Assembly (NCBI GenBank): GCA_038247465.1
Contig: JBBRUV010000127.1
Location: 1 to 12,056, forward strand
DNA: 12,056 nucleotides
Direction: 5' to 3'
Origin: JBBRNH01 sp038247465
GTDB lineage: Bacteria; Bacteroidota; Bacteroidia; Cytophagales; Spirosomataceae
Shown here: piece by piece, positions 7,036 to 12,056 of the stretch
How positions within the stretch are numbered: the stretch's first letter is position 1
Layout of the letters: every line of letters starts with the position of its first letter
The notes under the pieces: generated by a model
The model's input: only the letters and a program-made list of their open reading frames with translations
Told to the model about the DNA's origin: nothing
Databases searched by the model: none
Program-made: the position numbers and the translations under genes

Positions 7036-7674
7036 TTGGAACAGAAAACGATTTATATCATTCGCCATGGCGAAACCGACTACAACCGTCAGGGGGTGGT
7101 GCAGGGCAGCGGCATAGATGCCGACCTCAACAAATTGGGCCGGGCGCAGGCAATGGCTTTCTTTGAGACGTATCAGGGTGTGCCGTTTGCCAAAATTTAT
7201 CTCTCGACCCTAAAACGCACCCATCAAACGGCGGCTCCATTTGCTCAACTTACTATTCCGACCGAGCAGTATGCGGGGCTAAACGAAATTAGCTGGGGCG
7301 TGATGGAAGGGAAAGTACCAAACTCAACCGACAATGCGTATTACCGCGCCCTGATGGAAAGCTGGTCGGCGGGTTACACCGACCAACCCACCGACGGGGG
7401 AGAAAGTCCGCAGGATGTGATGAACCGTCAAAAGCCCGTGATTGACCTGATTCTGAGCCGTTCCGACGAAAACCCGGTACTGATTGTGATGCACGGACGG
7501 GCGATGCGGATACTGCTGTCGTGGCTGATGCACGAATCGCTGGCCAACATGGATCGGTACGAACACCGGAACGTATGTCTGTATAAACTGCGCTACGACT
7601 ATAAAACCGCCCGGTTTACGATTGAATTGGCAAACGATGTGGCGCTTTTGGGGGGTTTGGCGGTGGTGTGTTGA
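7036..7674 (+). CDS. Histidine phosphatase family protein (PGM-like), TTG start
   Basis: A 212-residue branch-1 histidine phosphatase (phosphoglycerate-mutase-like fold). The phosphorylated histidine is His11 in I-I-R-H-G-E-T-D-Y-N (8-17). Arg61 in S-T-L-K-R-T-H-Q-T-A, Glu84 in N-E-I-S-W-G-V-M-E-G and His153 in V-M-H-G-R-A-M-R complete the pocket. Substrate specificity cannot be read; members include sugar-phosphate, nucleotide and cobalamin-precursor phosphatases. The start is forced: an in-frame TAA lies at 7021-7023, the catalytic R-H-G is already at residue 10, and no ATG or GTG lies between, so TTG 7036 (L/M-E-Q-K-T-I-Y-I-I-R-H-G) is the only reasonable start. The promoter element at 6996-7003 agrees. 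The gene ends 16 bases before a strong hairpin terminator and seems monocistronic. Confidence 0.9.
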   Translation: MEQKTIYIIRHGETDYNRQGVVQGSGIDADLNKLGRAQAMAFFETYQGVPFAKIYLSTLKRTHQTAAPFAQLTIPTEQYAGLNEISWGVMEGKVPNSTDNAYYRALMESWSAGYTDQPTDGGESPQDVMNRQKPVIDLILSRSDENPVLIVMHGRAMRILLSWLMHESLANMDRYEHRNVCLYKLRYDYKTARFTIELANDVALLGGLAVVC

Positions 7675-7690
7675 GCGGGATATTACTATA

Positions 7691-7727
7691 AAAACGGCTG
7701 CCTGAATTAGATTCAGGCAGCCGTTTT
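7691..7727. terminator. Bidirectional intrinsic terminator
   Basis: A perfect inverted repeat with 17-base arms (7691-7707 and 7711-7727) and a 3-base loop TAG. The stem core is GC-rich (CGGCTGCCTGA) and the outer AAAA/TTTT provides a U-tract on both strands (TTTTGTTT on plus; TTTTTAT on minus). It sits between the convergent phosphatase and epimerase stop codons and should end transcription from both sides. Confidence 0.9.
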
Positions 7728-7729
7728 GT

Positions 7730-8791
7730 TTACCGCAAAATCGGTTCCAGCGCGGCCCGGTTCTCTTTGAGCCAGGCATGAATGTCGGTCACAATCTCAC
7801 GGATGCCGAGTTCGGGTTTCCAGCCCGTTAGCTCCGTAACGCGGGTGTTGTCGGTGATATACAGCCGGATGTCTGCCGTGCGGTTTTCAGTAACGGCTTT
7901 GATTGGAATAGTTTTACCCGTGATTTTCTGGCAAATCTGGGTCAGTTCCTGCAACGACGCGCTGCTGTCGGTGCCACCACCGGCGTTCAGAATCTGACCG
8001 TTTACGGCATCGAGGTTGTGCAATTGCCAGTCAATCAGGCGATAAAGATCGGCGATGTGCAGCATGTCGCGGGTTTGTTTGCCAGTGCCGCCGTAGCCGA
8101 TGTAGGCCAATTGCTGCTCAAAATAGTGTTTGGCAATCCAGAGAACCATCACGCCCTGATCTACTTTTCCCATCTGCCAAGGGCCGGTAATCACTCCGCA
8201 CCGATTGATAACGGTTTTCAAACCATAAAACTCATTGTATTCCTGAATGATGAGTTCAGACGCGAGTTTGGTGGTGCCATACAACGACCGCGCCCCGGTC
8301 AGCGGAAAATCTTCGGCAATGCCCCGTGCCGATACGCCCGGAACAGGTTGATTATCACTCAGTACAAACCGGGTTTCGGCCTCCTCGAAATTCAGCGTTT
8401 CGATGGTTTTGATGGGGTAAACGCGGCTCGTTGACAGAAAAATAAACGACGCTTTGTGTTTCAGGGCGTAGTTCAGGCAATTGACGGTGCCAAAAAGATT
8501 GGTATTAATCAGGTAATCGGGCGTACCGTCTAACCCGGCCAAAACGCTCGGTTCGGCAGAGGCTTCGATAACGACATCAACGGCGGGCAGCGCGTCAAAA
8601 TCTTCTTTGTTACGAATGTCGCCGTGCAGAAAGTTAATTCCAGCCGCCTTCAACCGGGCCAAACTCAGTTCGGAGCCGCGTCGTTTGAGGTTGTCAAGCG
8701 CGTAAATTTCGTAGTGCGGATAGTTGATTTTGAGTGAGATAGCCAGCGATGAGCCGACGAACCCGGCTCCGCCGGTGATGAGAAGTTTCAT
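7730..8791 (-). CDS. NAD-dependent epimerase, CDP-paratose 2-epimerase-like
   Basis: A 353-residue extended short-chain dehydrogenase/reductase acting on a nucleotide sugar. The Rossmann motif G-G-A-G-F-V-G-S is at 7-14, the N-L-K-R-R-G-S-E-L stretch at 34-42 and H-G-D-I-R at 56-60. The catalytic Y-x-x-x-K is Tyr171/Lys175 in S-L-Y-G-T-T-K-L-A, with Thr121-Ser122 before it in L-S-T-S-R-V-Y. The signatures E-A-S-A-E-P-S-V-L-A-G (76-86), N-R-C-G-V-I-T-G-P-W-Q-M-G-K-V-D-Q-G-V (196-214) and I-G-Y-G-G-T-G-K-Q-T-R-D (231-242) are typical of the CDP-paratose 2-epimerase (tyvelose) group rather than of GalE or RmlB. This points to a role in deoxysugar or surface-polysaccharide synthesis, though no other sugar gene is in the window. 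Its ATG overlaps the kup stop codon (ATGA), implying coupled translation from the kup promoter. It ends at the bidirectional terminator. Confidence 0.88.
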   Translation of the reverse strand: MKLLITGGAGFVGSSLAISLKINYPHYEIYALDNLKRRGSELSLARLKAAGINFLHGDIRNKEDFDALPAVDVVIEASAEPSVLAGLDGTPDYLINTNLFGTVNCLNYALKHKASFIFLSTSRVYPIKTIETLNFEEAETRFVLSDNQPVPGVSARGIAEDFPLTGARSLYGTTKLASELIIQEYNEFYGLKTVINRCGVITGPWQMGKVDQGVMVLWIAKHYFEQQLAYIGYGGTGKQTRDMLHIADLYRLIDWQLHNLDAVNGQILNAGGGTDSSASLQELTQICQKITGKTIPIKAVTENRTADIRLYITDNTRVTELTGWKPELGIREIVTDIHAWLKENRAALEPILR

Positions 8792-10731
8792 GAGGTAATG
8801 CGTTTCAATTTTACGTTTTCGACCGGGCGGATGAGCAATGGCACCTTCTCGATTTTCACCGAACTACTATCCAAACCAAACCAGCGGTCTTCGGGCGTGG
8901 TGAAGCCTTTGACAAAGAAGTACAGCTTCATAATCAGTTGCTCGCGCTGCGGGAGGTCGTTCTCGAACGATAGAAACCGCTCCAATACTACAAACCGGAA
9001 ATCACCGATTACATTCTGGCGGTTCAACGATTCGTATCGGCTCGTGATGTCAACTTCTTTGTTGCGCACCATGTCTTCGATTACCTTCCTGAAAAATAGG
9101 TTAATGCGCTGTTCAACCCGGAAACCGAGCCGGAATGTGACCTTATAGCAATCGTCAACGGCGATGGTGTTGACCTTGTACTCCATCGTGTAGGGATCGT
9201 CGGTGATGTCAACGTGAACAAACCAGTAGATATCGGCGCGTTTGGGTCGTTTCTGGAAAATAGAGTAAATGATTTTGGTTTCTATTTCGGATTGCCGGGC
9301 TGCATTGCTCATAAAAATCAGGTGCGTGGCATATTTCGGGATACTCACGTCGCGGCTGAGTTCTTTGAATGCCTGCACATACTGGTCAATCCGAACGTAT
9401 TCGGTCAGGCGGAGTTTGATCTTGAAGGCTTGCAACCAGATATACATGATACCCACAATGGCGGCTCCAATCAGGAGCGAGACCCAGCCGCCGTTGGGGA
9501 ATTTGAGCAGGTTCGCCACCAGAAACGAGCCTTCGATGGTTAGGTACACTGCCAGAAATACCACAATGCCCCATGCCTGAAATTTCTTGATGTAGAGATA
9601 ATACGACATCAGCACGGTAGTCATCAACATCGTTAGCGTAATCGCCAGCCCGTAGGCAGCCCCCATGTTGCTCGACTCGCGGAAGTACAGCACCACGCCT
9701 ACACAGCCCAACCACAACAGCAAATTAACGCTTGGCACGTAAAGCTGCCCTTTCTGCACGGATGGATACCGCAACCGCACTTTGGGCCAGAAGTTAAGCC
9801 GGATGGCTTCGCTGATGAGCGTGAATGACCCACTGATGAGGGCCTGACTGGCAATGACCGTAGCGGCAGTGGCAATCACGATGCCGATAATCAGAAACCA
9901 TTCGGGCATGAGTTCATAAAACGGATTGCGCTCGCCAAGCGGTTGACCGGCAATACCCGTTAGCCACGCGCCCTGTCCCAGATAGTTCAGTACCAGACAG
10001 CTTTTTACGAAAATCCAGCTTACCCGGATGTTGCCGCGCCCGCAGTGGCCGAGGTCCGAATAGAGCGCTTCGGCTCCGGTAGTACACAAAAAAACGGCCC
10101 CCAACAGCCAGAATCCCCCCGGATATTCGACCAGCAGCCAGTAGGCGTAGTAGGGGTTGAGCGAAGCCAGAATGCCGGGTGCGGTGATGATATGCGAAAT
10201 GCCCAGCACGGCCAGCATCGAAAACCAGACAATCATAATCGGGCCAAAGGCCGTGCCGATTACGCCCGTGCCAAACGCCTGAATCATAAATAGCAGCGTC
10301 AGAATGGCAATTACAATCGGTACAGTCGGAATATCAGGATAAATCGCGTCCAACCCTTCCACCGCCGACGACACCGAGATGGGCGGGGTAATAATGCCAT
10401 CGGCTAAAAGCGTGGCTCCGCCCAGAATGGCCGGAATGGTAAGCCACTTGGCGTGCCGCCTGACGAGGGCATAAAGCGCGAAAATCCCGCCTTCGCCTTT
10501 GTTATCGGCCCGCAAAATCAGTGTTACATACTTGACGGTGGTTTGGAGCGTCAGCGTCCAGAAAATGCAGGAAATGGCTCCCCGAATTACCTGTGCATCA
10601 ATCGGCTTATCAGGGCCGGTAATTTCTTTCATCACGTAGAGGGGCGACGTACCAATGTCGCCGTAGATGATGCCTAATGCAATCAGCAGACCCGCTGCCG
10701 ATACCGCATCCATTTTATTTTTGTGTTCCAT
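8788..10731 (-). CDS. kup: KUP/HAK/KT family potassium uptake transporter
   Basis: A 647-residue inner-membrane protein that imports potassium with protons. Family signatures: G-I-I-Y-G-D-I-G-T-S-P-L-Y (20-32) in the first helix with the ion-site Asp25, G-E-G-G-I-F-A-L-Y (79-87), A-D-G-I-I-T-P-P-I-S-V (110-120) with Asp111, and G-A-E-A-L-Y-S-D-L-G-H-C-G (219-231). About twelve hydrophobic segments fill roughly residues 10-430. A cytoplasmic C-terminal domain of about 200 residues follows (from L-T-E-Y-V-R-I-D-Q-Y), as in other Kup proteins. Length is normal (620-670). The ATG at 10731 lies about 50 bases below a -7 element at 10781-10788, and the short leader contains an inverted repeat. The stop codon overlaps the start of the epimerase gene by 4 bases. 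No c-di-AMP riboswitch was recognised, and the leader is too short for one. Confidence 0.96.
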   Translation of the reverse strand: MEHKNKMDAVSAAGLLIALGIIYGDIGTSPLYVMKEITGPDKPIDAQVIRGAISCIFWTLTLQTTVKYVTLILRADNKGEGGIFALYALVRRHAKWLTIPAILGGATLLADGIITPPISVSSAVEGLDAIYPDIPTVPIVIAILTLLFMIQAFGTGVIGTAFGPIMIVWFSMLAVLGISHIITAPGILASLNPYYAYWLLVEYPGGFWLLGAVFLCTTGAEALYSDLGHCGRGNIRVSWIFVKSCLVLNYLGQGAWLTGIAGQPLGERNPFYELMPEWFLIIGIVIATAATVIASQALISGSFTLISEAIRLNFWPKVRLRYPSVQKGQLYVPSVNLLLWLGCVGVVLYFRESSNMGAAYGLAITLTMLMTTVLMSYYLYIKKFQAWGIVVFLAVYLTIEGSFLVANLLKFPNGGWVSLLIGAAIVGIMYIWLQAFKIKLRLTEYVRIDQYVQAFKELSRDVSIPKYATHLIFMSNAARQSEIETKIIYSIFQKRPKRADIYWFVHVDITDDPYTMEYKVNTIAVDDCYKVTFRLGFRVEQRINLFFRKVIEDMVRNKEVDITSRYESLNRQNVIGDFRFVVLERFLSFENDLPQREQLIMKLYFFVKGFTTPEDRWFGLDSSSVKIEKVPLLIRPVENVKLKRITS

Positions 10732-10736
10732 AGATA

Positions 10737-10770
10737 CAGCCTTCCGTTTGCTGGTTAATTCGGATGGCTG
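10737..10770 (-). repeat. Inverted repeat in the kup leader
   Basis: Nine-base arms at 10737-10745 and 10762-10770 pair with one mismatch around a 16-base loop. In the transcript the hairpin would end 5 bases before the kup ATG and so could affect ribosome access. Arms this short can arise by chance. Confidence 0.35.
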
Positions 10771-10780
10771 AAACAGAGCG

Positions 10781-10788
10781 CAAATATA
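10781..10788 (-). promoter_or_regulatory. -7 promoter element for kup-epimerase
   Basis: The minus strand reads TATATTTG, an exact match to TAnnTTTG, 49 bases upstream of the kup ATG, and the next base is C, as at the menI element. No clear -33 TTTG is seen upstream. It lies between the stop of the decayed surface-domain fragment (10816) and kup, so kup probably has its own promoter. Confidence 0.5.
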
Positions 10789-10815
10789 GAGTTTTAGAGT
10801 TGTTGGCCCGTAATC

Positions 10816-11132
10816 TTACAGCCCCAGCTGGAGCCGCCCGGTTGCGGCCAGCGAAACCCGCCCGCCGGCTTCATACAAAACTGCACGGGCATAACCACTC
10901 GCGCTGTTCTGAATGTTCACCGCATGGCGCACCACGGCGTTGTCGCTGGCGGTGGGAATTCGCCCGTTTTGCCACGTAGCCGCATTATTCCAATCTCCGT
11001 TTCGGGCCGTTAGGCCTGTAATCCTCCGAAAAATTATCCTGCGCCCTGCGGTTGGATAGCCTGGCCCGACACTACCGGCTGGCTGATAGCGATGAAATGC
11101 CAATATTTCGTAGGTTTGTTGATTCCTTTCAT
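10816..11132 (-). pseudogene. Decayed surface/secreted protein gene, C-terminal domain fragment
   Basis: On the minus strand, 11018 to 10816 reads as a typical Bacteroidota surface-domain end: G-L-T-A-R-N-G-D-W-N-N-A-A-T-W-Q-N-G, then R-I-P-T-A-S-D-N-A-V-V-R-H, and G-G-R-V-S-L-A-A-T-G-R-L-Q-L-G-L at the stop. The G-x-W-x-x-x-x-T-W-x-x-G-x-x-P-x-x-x-D-x-V pattern with a closing R-L-x-L-G is a known C-terminal beta-domain style in this group. No proper start belongs to this frame: the upstream frame is open only to a stop at 11134 and lacks a signal peptide. In another frame an ATG at 11130-11132 opens a 31-residue peptide starting M-K-G-I-N-K-P-T-K-Y-W-H-F-I-A-I, which stops near 11037. One frameshift would join the two into a secreted protein of about 105 residues. 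Either a frameshifted small gene or the tail of a larger lost gene is possible; I favour a relic. Confidence 0.5.
11111..11118 (+). promoter_or_regulatory. -7 promoter element for the tricorn-like gene
   Basis: TAGGTTTG matches TAnnTTTG exactly, 31 bases before the GTG at 11149. That is the same distance as for the phosphatase gene and its TTG start. It lies inside the longer frame beginning at ATG 11092, which argues against that start. Confidence 0.45.
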
Positions 11133-11148
11133 TCTAAAAATCAACTAC

Positions 11149-11917
11149 GTGAATCGTTTCTTCACACTGCTCCGGGCCGTGCTGTTAACTGGGGTTATCG
11201 GTACCACCGCCCTGGCTCAAAAACCGCTTTGGATGCGCTACCCGGCCATCTCGCCCGACGGCCAAACCATCGTTTTCAGCTATCAGGGCGATCTTTACCG
11301 GGTACCAACTGCGGGGGGGCAGGCGCTGCCGCTGACTATCCACGAAAACCACGATTTCATGCCCGTCTGGTCGCACGATGGCAAGCAGATCGCCTTTGCT
11401 TCGGACCGATACGGCAACTTCGACGTGTTTGTGATGCCCGCTACCGGCGGAGAAGCCAAACGCCTGACGTTTCACTCGGCCAACGACCTGCCTTCTGATT
11501 TTTCGGTTGATAACCAGCGAATTACATTCTCTTCGGCCCGTACCGACGATGCCGCCAACGCGCAGTTTCCGCTTGGTCTGCTTGGTGAATTATACAGCGT
11601 ACCGACCGCAGGAGGCCGTAGCCGGATGGAACTAACCACCCCCGCCGAACTTGCCCGGTATAGCCGCGACGGGAAACAGATGATTTATCAGGATATTAAA
11701 GGCTACGAAGATCAGTGGCGCAAACACCACACGTTGTCTATTGCCCGCGACTTGTGGCTCTACGACGCGCCGACCGCCAGACACACGCAGTTGACCACTT
11801 TTGCCGGGGAAGACCGCAACCCGATTTTCTCGACCGACAACCAGACAGTCTATTACCTGAGCGAACAAAGCGGTTCGTTCAACATTCATTCGGTTGCAGC
11901 CCGCAATCCGGCTGATA
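11149..11917 (+). pseudogene. Tricorn-protease-like S41 peptidase, 5' part, interrupted by IS insertion
   Basis: This is the N-terminal propeller region of a tricorn-protease homologue, a large periplasmic peptidase or peptide-processing enzyme that normally continues into a second propeller, a PDZ domain and an S41 catalytic domain (about 1,050-1,100 residues). From GTG 11149 the product starts V-N-R-F-F-T-L-L-R-A-V-L-L-T-G-V-I-G-T-T-A-L-A-Q, a good signal peptide with cleavage after A-L-A. ATG 11092 is upstream but precedes the promoter element. PD40-type repeats follow: Y-P-A-I-S-P-D-G-Q-T-I-V-F, P-V-W-S-H-D-G-K-Q-I-A-F-A-S-D-R-Y-G-N, F-S-V-D-N-Q-R-I-T-F-S-S, Y-S-R-D-G-K-Q-M-I-Y and F-S-T-D-N-Q-T-V-Y-Y-L-S-E-Q-S-G-S-F-N. 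Homology ends at about N-P-A-D-I. From 11918 the frame reads into transposon DNA and stops at 12021. The allele lacks its catalytic part unless the gene resumes and is repaired by excision. Confidence 0.82.
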
Positions 11918-11924
11918 TTGACAC

Positions 11925-11947
11925 TCCCCTGCCTAAAGGCGCGGGGA
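11925..11947 (-). repeat. Right-end subterminal hairpin of the IS element
   Basis: Minus strand: TCCCC, GC, GCC, TTTA, GGC, A, GGGGA. Five outer base pairs (TCCCC/GGGGA) and three inner pairs (GCC/GGC) are separated by a bulge (GC opposite A) around a TTTA loop. A bulged palindrome a few bases from the tip is what TnpA of this family binds, and its transcript forms the 3' stem of the TnpB guide-RNA scaffold. The last tnpB codons and its TAG stop lie within the hairpin. Confidence 0.78.
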
Positions 11948-12056
11948 TTCTCGGACTACCACCCCAACGGGTTTGTATGCCTTCCGAGCTAACACGGTAT
12001 GCCCTACCGCTTTATTCTTGATATTGACTGCCGCGTTTATGTCCCGCTCATGCAAC
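11933..12056 (-). CDS. tnpB: TnpB RNA-guided endonuclease, C-terminal 40 residues, 5' partial
   Basis: Forty codons are visible, ending at TAG (complement of 11933-11935). They begin L-H-E-R-D-I-N-A-A-V-N-I-K-N-K-A-V-G-H-T and end G-V-V-V-R-E-S-P-R-L. H-x-R-D-x-N-A-A-x-N-I is the RuvC-III motif of IS605 OrfB/TnpB, and its Asp (fifth visible residue) is the third catalytic acidic residue. The zinc-finger cysteines that normally precede it fall just outside the window. The tail after N-I is variable in the family, and endings such as E-S-P-R-L over the right-end hairpin are common. TnpB is a guide-RNA-dependent DNA nuclease, ancestral to Cas12, that helps its transposon persist by cutting donor sites lacking it. 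Whether this copy is full length and active cannot be judged here. Confidence 0.85.
   Translation of the reverse strand, partial: LHERDINAAVNIKNKAVGHTVLARKAYKPVGVVVRESPRL

Larger units (their letters stand above)
11900..12056 (-). ncRNA. Predicted omega (right-end) RNA guiding TnpB, 5' end outside window
   Basis: In this family the guide RNA is made from the 3' part of tnpB through the right end and into flanking DNA. By that rule the scaffold would be the minus strand from beyond 12056 to 11918, including the bulged hairpin. The guide would be the first 16-20 bases outside, the complement of about 11917-11900, beginning TATCAGCCGGATTG. It would therefore be antisense to the tricorn-like gene. 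No promoter or 5' end is visible; this is predicted from the element's architecture only. Confidence 0.5.
11918..12056 (-). mobile_element. IS200/IS605-family element, right end, runs off window
   Basis: The element is in reverse orientation: its right end faces left and the rest lies beyond the window. Support comes from the TnpB C-terminus, a subterminal bulged hairpin at 11925-11947 and the tetranucleotide TCAA (minus strand, complement of 11918-11921) just outside the hairpin. TCAA is the right-end cleavage sequence known from IS608-type elements. The flanking tricorn coding sequence stops making sense at the same point. Family members transpose as single strands without target duplication, so no direct repeat is expected. 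Whether a TnpA (Y1 transposase) gene is present cannot be seen; the element could be a TnpB-only (IS1341-type) copy. The exact boundary is inferred and could shift by a few bases. Confidence 0.8.

Noticed and set aside
8018..8434. 138-residue plus-strand frame opposite the epimerase
   Set aside because: Antisense shadow of conserved SDR motifs.
10732..10815. c-di-AMP (ydaO-type) riboswitch before kup
   Set aside because: The predicted leader is only about 40 bases, and no pseudoknot or conserved core is visible.
11918..12021. C-terminal tail of the tricorn-like ORF
   Set aside because: It shows no propeller pattern, and the other strand encodes TnpB and the right-end hairpin. It is read-through into the insertion.
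11937..12056. Plus-strand frame with a hydrophobic stretch (A-L-F-L-I-L-T-A-A-F-M) resembling a lipoprotein signal
   Set aside because: It is antisense to the TnpB C-terminus, which explains this DNA far better, and it has no start codon of its own near a promoter.
1..12056. CRISPR arrays, tRNA or rRNA genes, attachment sites, replication origin
   Set aside because: No regularly spaced repeats, no cloverleaf or rRNA signature, and no iterons were seen on either strand.

Overview
The window looks like chromosomal DNA from a member of the Bacteroidota, most likely a Spirosoma-like Cytophagales bacterium. The support is threefold. Promoter elements match the Bacteroidota -7 consensus TAnnTTTG, and none of the starts I inspected has a convincing Shine-Dalgarno sequence. 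The gene set fits too: DUF1080, GH130, a menaquinone-only quinone pathway, and a surface-protein C-terminal domain of the G-D-W-x-x-x-x-T-W type. The taxon is an inference from style and content, not from a marker gene.

Left part (1-4000): the 3' end of a DinB-like gene (+) converges on three minus-strand genes. These read, in transcription order, an unknown multi-pass membrane protein, a GH130 glycosidase/phosphorylase and a nitrilase-type C-N hydrolase, with gaps of 67 and 4 bases. Middle (4000-7700): two small overlapping ORFs for acidic, disordered proteins are followed by a secreted DUF1080 protein. That protein ends stop-to-stop against menF (isochorismate synthase). menF is preceded on its own strand by a MenI-type DHNA-CoA thioesterase, so the pair serves menaquinone synthesis. 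menI and a histidine-phosphatase gene diverge from a 58-base gap that holds two facing -7 elements 3 bases apart. The phosphatase gene ends at a perfect 17-bp bidirectional terminator.

Right part (7700-12056): kup (potassium uptake) and a CDP-paratose-2-epimerase-like gene overlap by ATGA on the minus strand. Upstream of kup is a decayed fragment of a surface-protein domain gene. The last kilobase holds the 5' part of a tricorn-protease-like gene, which is cut at about position 11917. From there to the edge the sequence is the right end of an IS200/IS605-family element in reverse orientation. It carries the last 40 codons of TnpB, including the RuvC-III H-x-R-D-x-N-A-A motif, and a bulged hairpin that contains the tnpB stop codon, followed by TCAA. 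This is the arrangement from which TnpB omega (re)RNAs arise, so the predicted guide would be read from the antisense strand of the interrupted tricorn gene.

This insertion and its predicted RNA-guided nuclease are the most notable thing here. The rest is mostly ordinary core metabolism with a few unusual neighbourhoods.
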